In this document: positions 5,476 to 9,800 of the stretch, piece after piece | Position numbering within the stretch: position 1 is the first letter of the stretch | Layout of the letters: each line of letters starts with the position of its first letter | Source of the DNA: an uncultured archaeon | GTDB taxonomy: Archaea; Nanobdellota; Nanobdellia; Pacearchaeales; GW2011-AR1 | Assembly: GCA_903873955.1 (NCBI GenBank) | Contig: CAIQQL010000123.1 | Coordinates: forward strand, 1-9,800 | Length of the DNA: 9,800 nucleotides | Direction: 5' to 3' | Notes under the pieces: model-generated | The model's input: the letters and a program-made list of their open reading frames with translations, nothing else | Databases searched by the model: none | What the model was told of the DNA's origin: nothing | Translations under genes and position numbers: made by a program

Positions 5476-6786
5476 TTAATAACCTGGTTGCCTGATTTGC
5501 AATATGGCAAGGAAGATGATATTAATAACCCCTACGATGAGCGCAATGATACCTGATTTCCCTGAACCGGCGAATGCCCCTCCAGCCATGCCTGAGAATT
5601 CCATCATGATCATGAGGACCATGAGAATCATAGGTGCTGCGATGACGATGCTGATGTAGATGTCCATGAAAGTCTCGGCGGTCTTGGTGTACTTTTCACG
5701 GTCAAGACGGTAGCCGATAAGGAGACTTTCTGCCCTCTTCTCAAAATAATTGCTTAATTCTCCTCCTGAGGTGATTGTGACGGCAAGCCCGGAAAAGAGT
5801 TCGGCAAGCTTGGGACTAGGGGTGCTTTTCGAGACATTTCCCAATGCAGTTACCAGGTCGTAACCATACAAGTTAATCTGGTTGAGGACCTTGCGGATCT
5901 CTTTGCGCAGCGTGGGATATTCCGTGCTTACGCCTATAATCTTGAAAATCTGACTCGGTTCAATGCCGGAACTTGAGATTGCGCTCATATGGATGACTGC
6001 AAAAGGCAGTTCCTGCTCTATCCTCTTGGCGAGCGAGTCTCGTTCAGAGGAAGGATAGAAATAGATGATCAAAAAACCTATCAAAGGCAAGACGATGGGA
6101 ATCCAGAAGACATAGGCAAACCTTAGGAGGTAGCTGCCGGAATATGCACTAAGTGGGATATAACCTGCGCTGAAATCAAACTGGAAGAACATGAAAAAGA
6201 TAAATACGAATATAGAGGCAAGGAACGTCGCTATCGTTGAGAAAATGATCAGGGCTACATATGAGGAGAGCAGAATCTCTACATTTGCCTTTCGTAGGTT
6301 CATGGCGAGGGATTTAAAGTATCCGCGATTAATCAGATCCAGGGCGTTCTTAAGGAAGAATCGGTTGGCAATCTTTAAGTAGAGACGGGCAGAACGGATG
6401 TCTTCGGCTTCTCCTTTTCGTTCCCTGTCCTTCTTTTTAAGTTTACGGATTAAATCCTCTCCGACACTTAACTCTTTGAGGAACCTTTCCCGATCTTCTA
6501 CTTTCAAGACGACATGGATACGGGAATCAAGACGATGGAACTCTATTTTTTGCAGGTTTTTATTTGCTTCCTGTTTTGGCGTGAGTTTCTGGGCAATAGT
6601 GATGTCATCGAGCATTGCCGGGATGGAGTTATTGATCATCCTCGCGCTTGTACGTAAAGAATCGATGGTGTTAGTCAGGATCTTTTGTTCAGAAGGGGCG
6701 GCATAACTCATCTTTCGCAGATAATTGGAAATCTCACGTAAGATATCGATTTCCGTATTGATGTTCTGCTTTAATTCATAAATCAT
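5476..6786 (-). CDS. T2SF-domain membrane protein with long cytoplasmic N-terminus, first half of pilus platform
   Basis: The 436-aa platform protein starts with a charged, largely helical cytoplasmic region (1-165) including a strongly basic run near 113-125 (RKLKKKDRERK). Then come two helices or helix pairs (about 171-202 and 222-244), a T2SF domain (about 258-360; ELPFAVIHMSAISSSGIEPS, TSGGELSNYFEKRAESLL), and two C-terminal helices (376-396, 411-430) separated by a Gly-rich loop. It pairs with the next gene, 1 nt downstream, to give the two T2SF domains of FlaJ/PilC. Its ATG overlaps the stop of the 53-aa gene as ATGA, so translation is likely coupled. The basic N-terminal region may contact the ATPase or the small coiled-coil protein (inference). 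Confidence 0.85.
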   Translation of the reverse strand: MIYELKQNINTEIDILREISNYLRKMSYAAPSEQKILTNTIDSLRTSARMINNSIPAMLDDITIAQKLTPKQEANKNLQKIEFHRLDSRIHVVLKVEDRERFLKELSVGEDLIRKLKKKDRERKGEAEDIRSARLYLKIANRFFLKNALDLINRGYFKSLAMNLRKANVEILLSSYVALIIFSTIATFLASIFVFIFFMFFQFDFSAGYIPLSAYSGSYLLRFAYVFWIPIVLPLIGFLIIYFYPSSERDSLAKRIEQELPFAVIHMSAISSSGIEPSQIFKIIGVSTEYPTLRKEIRKVLNQINLYGYDLVTALGNVSKSTPSPKLAELFSGLAVTITSGGELSNYFEKRAESLLIGYRLDREKYTKTAETFMDIYISIVIAAPMILMVLMIMMEFSGMAGGAFAGSGKSGIIALIVGVINIIFLAILQIRQPGY

Positions 6787-6944
6787 AAGAGTTCACTGAT
6801 CTGTTTTTGAAATTGAAGAATCTCTTTTTTGGCAGCGTTCAGTTTTTCAACATCCTTGTTTCGTTGGGCCTCATCGAGCCTGTCAATTGCATCTTTGATG
6901 CTTGTGAGCAGCTGCGCAATTACCATTATATCCTCTTTTTCCAT
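6783..6944 (-). CDS. 53-aa coiled-coil protein in pilus operon
   Basis: A small acidic/basic helical protein: MEKEDIMVIAQLLTSIKDAI, then DRLDEAQRNKDVEKLNAAKK, then EILQFQKQISELL. Hydrophobic residues recur with 3-4 spacing along nearly its whole length, as in a coiled coil, and there is no membrane segment or signal. The start at 6944 has AGGTGA 3 nt upstream, and the stop overlaps the next gene's ATG as ATGA. It sits between the ATPase and the first platform gene, so it may bridge or adapt the two; this is context-based inference. No family recognised. It is easily missed by gene callers because of its size. Confidence 0.75.
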   Translation of the reverse strand: MEKEDIMVIAQLLTSIKDAIDRLDEAQRNKDVEKLNAAKKEILQFQKQISELL

Positions 6945-6947
6945 TAT

Positions 6948-6953
6948 TCACCT
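6948..6953 (-). promoter_or_regulatory. Shine-Dalgarno site of the 53-aa gene
   Basis: AGGTGA on the minus strand lies just ahead of the ATG at 6944 and supports that start over the internal ATG at codon 7. Confidence 0.5.
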
Positions 6954-6965
6954 ATAACCAAGGAG

Positions 6966-6975
6966 ATTTAAATAT
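6966..6975 (-). promoter_or_regulatory. Possible internal TATA box before the 53-aa gene
   Basis: ATATTTAAAT on the minus strand lies in the 37-nt gap after the ATPase stop, about 26 nt (centre) before the ATG at 6944. It would allow the coiled-coil and platform genes to be transcribed separately from the ATPase. It could equally be AT-rich spacer. Confidence 0.35.
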
Positions 6976-6981
6976 CTTTCA

Positions 6982-8511
6982 CTACCCCTCGATGTTGAAT
7001 TTCGCAAGAACGTCAATTGGGTTCTTAAAATAGTCGTTGATGACCTTTTGGACTTCTTCCATCTCAAAGATTTTCTGCTGGTACATGGCGTAAAGGACCT
7101 TAGTCCTTGTGGCAAACTCATTTTGTAGCTTTTCCATAGGGATTCCATGTCGCAGGGAAATCTTCTCAAAGACCTTGCTTTGCTTCTTGAAATAGAAAAC
7201 ATCCTTGGCTGCATCCCACATCAAAGGAGTGTTGACCAGTGCCGTTCCATCACGATTGACATTGACAATCTCGACCACTTCACGTAGACGTCTTGTCTCC
7301 TTTTGGTTAACAATAGCATGTGTGGCAATCGCAACACAATCCAGTGTATTGATCAGTGTTGGGGAGAGTTCTATAGGCGGGGTCTGCAATCTTTTAATCA
7401 AGGTGTCTACGGAATCGGCGTGCATTGTGCTGATGGAAGCATGACCCGAGGCCATACCCTGGAAGAGAACGAATGCCTCTTTACCTCTTACCTCTCCAAC
7501 AATCAGATAGTCTGGGGTCTGCCTGAATGAGTTTTTAAGGATGGCAAAAAGGTCTACCTCTCCCACTTTACCTATCCCTATGGAGGTTCTGGCCACTGCA
7601 GGAAGCCAGTTTTCCCTAGGAAGATTGATTTCCCTGGTATCTTCAATACTGACGACTCTGGCTTCTGGTGGGATAAAGAACGCCAGGGCATTAAGAAGGG
7701 TGGTCTTTCCAGAGGCGGTTCCCCCTGCGATGAGGATACTGCATTTATATTGGATGAGTATCCAGAAATAGGCTAACATTTCAGGACTGACGGTGTTCAT
7801 AGAGATAAGCTGTATTGGTGTCCAAGGAATTTTGGTGAACTTTCTAAGGGTGAACGTTGGACCACGAGATGTGACATCTTTCGTATACGTCGCATTGACT
7901 CTGCTCCCATCAGGTAAAGCCCCATCAAGCAGAGGCGAGGCATAGGAGATGTAACGTCCTGCCCTCTGGGCCATTTTTTCTACAAAGCTTGCTAGCTGGT
8001 CAATATCATGATAGACAAGATTCGTCTTCAGATTCCTGTAGACGCGATGGACAATAAACACAGGGGTATCGACACCATTGCATTCAATATCTTCAATAAA
8101 ATAGTCGCGGAGGAGTGGATCGACCTCATTCATACCGATAAAATCACGGAAAAGATAATAGAAAATCCTGCTATAGGTCTCATGGCTCACCGGGATATTA
8201 AGCTCATCAATAAGAAGACGGGCAGTCTTGTCAATATAACTTGTTGTGGCCTCGAGTGTGTTTTCAATGGCTACATTGATGTTAATAAGTTCAATCATCG
8301 CCTTTTCAAGCTTTTCTAGGACGTCTTTCTCTGAATCTTGGAGCAGAGGTTCTTCAATATCATAGACCAACTCATTGATTTTGTTGTTCCAGTAGATATG
8401 TGCAGAAGCATACGGAGGAATGAGCATATATCTCACATCCACCTTTTTCTTATCCTCGAACCTAGGCAATGCAGGAATTGCGGGATTGGTATTGATTGTT
8501 ATACTGGCCAT
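6982..8511 (-). CDS. Type IV pilus/archaellum-type secretion ATPase (FlaI/GspE superfamily)
   Basis: A cytoplasmic hexameric ATPase that drives pilin assembly through the T2SF platform encoded downstream. The 509-aa chain has an N-terminal domain (1-240; GALPDGSRVNATYT at 197-210 is typical of the family) and a RecA-like C-terminal core. The core shows Walker A GGTASGKTT (263-271), Asp box SIEDTREINLP (288-298), Walker B DYLIVGEVRG (334-343) and His box GHASISTMHADSVDTLIKRL (356-375). All key residues are present, so it should be active. The C-terminal tail (about 440-509) is helical. Length fits archaeal FlaI/PilT-like proteins. The ATG has AAGGAGT 8 nt upstream and a TATA-like box beyond. 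In Archaea such ATPases serve archaella, adhesion pili or DNA uptake; no archaellum-specific genes are visible, so a pilus-like system is favoured. Confidence 0.93.
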   Translation of the reverse strand: MASITINTNPAIPALPRFEDKKKVDVRYMLIPPYASAHIYWNNKINELVYDIEEPLLQDSEKDVLEKLEKAMIELININVAIENTLEATTSYIDKTARLLIDELNIPVSHETYSRIFYYLFRDFIGMNEVDPLLRDYFIEDIECNGVDTPVFIVHRVYRNLKTNLVYHDIDQLASFVEKMAQRAGRYISYASPLLDGALPDGSRVNATYTKDVTSRGPTFTLRKFTKIPWTPIQLISMNTVSPEMLAYFWILIQYKCSILIAGGTASGKTTLLNALAFFIPPEARVVSIEDTREINLPRENWLPAVARTSIGIGKVGEVDLFAILKNSFRQTPDYLIVGEVRGKEAFVLFQGMASGHASISTMHADSVDTLIKRLQTPPIELSPTLINTLDCVAIATHAIVNQKETRRLREVVEIVNVNRDGTALVNTPLMWDAAKDVFYFKKQSKVFEKISLRHGIPMEKLQNEFATRTKVLYAMYQQKIFEMEEVQKVINDYFKNPIDVLAKFNIEG

Positions 8512-8520
8512 CTTTTTTTA

Positions 8521-8526
8521 CTCCTT
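8521..8526 (-). promoter_or_regulatory. Shine-Dalgarno site of the ATPase gene
   Basis: AAGGAG on the minus strand, 9 nt before the ATG at 8511. Confidence 0.55.
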
Positions 8527-8540
8527 AATCCCCATGAAAT

Positions 8541-8549
8541 TATTTAAAA
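8541..8549 (-). promoter_or_regulatory. Possible TATA box before the ATPase gene
   Basis: TTTTAAATA on the minus strand lies in the 48-nt gap between the pilin stop and the ATPase start, 38 nt before the ATG. It would give a very short leader that barely includes the Shine-Dalgarno sequence, so it is a weaker candidate than the leaderless promoters elsewhere in the window. Confidence 0.4.
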
Positions 8550-8559
8550 CTATCTATAG

Positions 8560-9102
8560 TTAGGAAATTTCCTGGAAGTTAAGCTGAACCTGATTTCCGA
8601 CAAATGTCTTTTCTATGGAGAATTTATAGGGCGTTGAGGCTGCAGGGAAATTCTTTATGGTGGCCGTATCGGAATTATAGGATATATTCTGGGAAAAATT
8701 AAGTTTGAGCTGGACACTGTAGACTTTTTGACCTTCCAGGGAGGTGAGTTTGACTCTGCCATAGGAGATTTCAGTGCCATTTTCAGAATAGAGCGAGGTA
8801 AGATCGTTCATCGTCAGATAGATACTGCGGTCAGGGGGGGAAATGGTAAGCACACCCTTCTTAAGGCTTAAGGATGGAATGATGACCTTGGTTCCAGAAC
8901 CTCCCTGCAAGGTCTCATCGATTTTTTCACCGAGAATCTGCATGGATTCGATGCTCTGTTCTACGGCAATCTTGTCACGGGACTGGTTGATCTTTGGGGT
9001 GGCGTAACTGAGCACAACTCCTATCAATGCAAGACCGATAAGTGTGTAAAGGACAGTCTCAATCCAGACCTGGCCCCTCGTTTTTCTTAAGGGGCTGCTC
9101 AT
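8560..9102 (-). CDS. Type IV prepilin-like protein of the pilus operon
   Basis: The 180-aa protein starts MSSPLRKTRG, then QVWIETVLYTLIGLALIGVV. This is a basic leader ending in Arg-Gly, Glu at +5 after the cut site, and one hydrophobic helix, the standard archaeal prepilin N-terminus. A helical stretch (NQSRDKIAVEQSIESMQILG) continues the pilin spine, then a beta-type domain with several N-x-S/T sequons (NQS, NGT, NFS, NIS) and no Cys. The ATG at 9102 overlaps the preceding stop as ATGA; longer in-frame starts would overlap the upstream gene and add an unlikely leader. Its place directly before the ATPase and platform genes suggests a main structural or core subunit of this pilus. Confidence 0.8.
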   Translation of the reverse strand: MSSPLRKTRGQVWIETVLYTLIGLALIGVVLSYATPKINQSRDKIAVEQSIESMQILGEKIDETLQGGSGTKVIIPSLSLKKGVLTISPPDRSIYLTMNDLTSLYSENGTEISYGRVKLTSLEGQKVYSVQLKLNFSQNISYNSDTATIKNFPAASTPYKFSIEKTFVGNQVQLNFQEIS

Positions 9103-9719
9103 TGCAAGGTCACTCCCCCGATACATGGGGCGTTTATGGTGATTGCGTCGCCAAGCGAGCACTGTCTGCCGCTCTTAAGGATAGGATATACTTCCATCGA
9201 GTCATATCCTCCAGAGGATGTGCCGCTAAAATCATAGACATAGGTGCTAACCTCTCCTGGACCTGGGATAGTGAGGGCGGTGTTCAGATGGCCGTTTAAT
9301 AATCGTACGGCATCAGAAGGACTTCCTGCTCGAATTTGCACGTTTTTGGAACTTCCTCCGCCTTTGAAGATGATGTCAAAGCCTGCCACATTTTTTGCCA
9401 CATCAGGATTGTTTGAAGCGGTCCTGATTGAAAATCCATAACGATAATTTTTTGGATCTGTTGGTTGGGCACCGTCTATGGTATACAGGCAGTTATACTG
9501 TTTTAAGTTCATTCCAGAACCGAACCTTTCTTCAAATTGAAAATAGCCATTGTTATAGGGAAGACATTCGCTGCTTCCATAGAGCTTGTCCCTGACAAAA
9601 GGGTAGCCGTTCTTGATATTGAACTGCAGGATACCCTTCAACCGGTCATCAAAGTTTCCGGAGAGACCAATATACCGGATGCTAAAAAGCAAATAATCAG
9701 TTTCCTGAAAGAGACCCAT
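9099..9719 (-). CDS. Probable extracellular protein of the pilus operon, N-terminus uncertain
   Basis: A 206-aa reading frame ending as ATGA over the next pilin's start, so it belongs to the same operon. The sequence is rich in Gly, Asn, Ser and Tyr, looks beta-type, and has four Cys (52, 77, 187, 199) that could form two disulfides, all consistent with life outside the cell. Yet no signal peptide, prepilin leader or membrane helix precedes it. The ATG at 9719 has no Shine-Dalgarno sequence, and an in-frame TGA stands at 9732-9734. The true N-terminus may lie upstream in another frame (frameshift or sequencing error), or the protein may be exported some other way. No family recognised; a pilus-associated or adhesin-like role is inferred from position only. 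Confidence 0.55.
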   Translation of the reverse strand: MGLFQETDYLLFSIRYIGLSGNFDDRLKGILQFNIKNGYPFVRDKLYGSSECLPYNNGYFQFEERFGSGMNLKQYNCLYTIDGAQPTDPKNYRYGFSIRTASNNPDVAKNVAGFDIIFKGGGSSKNVQIRAGSPSDAVRLLNGHLNTALTIPGPGEVSTYVYDFSGTSSGGYDSMEVYPILKSGRQCSLGDAITINAPCIGGVTLQ

Positions 9720-9723
9720 TAAG

Positions 9724-9798
9724 TCAGGAATTCAATGATATGACGTGGTAATCGTGGGGAAAAATCCTGTTCATTCGGATATAACCATTAATGAATTG
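9724..9798 (-). CDS. Possible 3' end of an upstream gene (very short, partial)
   Basis: One minus-strand frame stays open from the window edge to a TGA at 9724-9726, giving 24 codons ending FPHDYHVISLNS. The stop is 4 nt before the ATG at 9719, the spacing expected between operon genes. Too short to identify, and it could be chance. Confidence 0.25.
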   Translation of the reverse strand, partial: QFINGYIRMNRIFPHDYHVISLNS

Positions 9799-9800
9799 GA

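Noticed and set aside
4609..5556. Plus-strand open frames opposite the second platform gene
   Set aside because: Met/Ser/Arg-rich antisense translations of membrane helices, with no promoter or ribosome-binding site.
6948..7214. 88-codon minus-strand frame overlapping the ATPase 3' end
   Set aside because: It is the ATPase gene read in another frame, rich in Arg/Ser, and has no independent start signal.
9537..9722. 61-codon plus-strand frame near the right edge, with a plausible-looking sequence
   Set aside because: It is antisense to the operon gene at 9099-9719, which is tied to its neighbour by an ATGA overlap. No TATA box at the right spacing or Shine-Dalgarno sequence was seen.
1..9800. 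CRISPR array, insertion sequence, tRNA or rRNA gene
   Set aside because: I saw no spaced direct repeats, transposase frame, terminal inverted repeats, or tRNA/rRNA-like sequence in either strand.

Overview
The window looks archaeal, most likely a DPANN-type lineage (Woesearchaeota/Pacearchaeota-like; this placement is inference). The evidence is: AT-rich TATA boxes about 28-30 nt upstream of start codons that lack leaders; an archaeal Holliday junction resolvase (Hjc); a short histone-fold protein; and an archaellum/type IV pilus secretion ATPase with TadC/FlaJ-like membrane proteins and class III (prepilin) signal sequences. Genes are small and tightly packed, and no stretch over 300 nt lacks a gene.

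Left part, plus strand (1-2612): the 3' part of a class II lysyl-tRNA synthetase fused through an Ala/Lys/Pro linker to a C-terminal HD-hydrolase domain. It is followed by a candidate 31-codon leaderless ORF that overlaps the start of a 55-aa histone-fold protein of the DUF1931-like type. Next come a 55-aa two-helix membrane protein and hjc, each apparently with its own leaderless promoter.

Middle: two prepilin-like genes on the minus strand (2595-3736), overlapping as ATGGTAA. They diverge from a plus-strand gene (3817-4596) whose protein closely resembles the ArmA/RmtB/FmrO family of 16S rRNA m7G1405 methyltransferases. This is the most surprising gene in the window.

Right part, minus strand (4590-9800): a pilus assembly operon read right to left. 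Its order is a probable secreted four-cysteine protein, a prepilin, a FlaI/GspE-type ATPase, a 53-aa coiled-coil protein, and two separate T2SF-domain membrane proteins (a split platform, TadB/TadC-like). Junctions are mostly 1-4 nt gaps or overlaps, which suggests translational coupling. Together with the two pilins at 2595-3736 it should build a type IV pilus-like surface structure. No prepilin peptidase is visible here. The methyltransferase gene sits on the opposite strand between the two pilus blocks.
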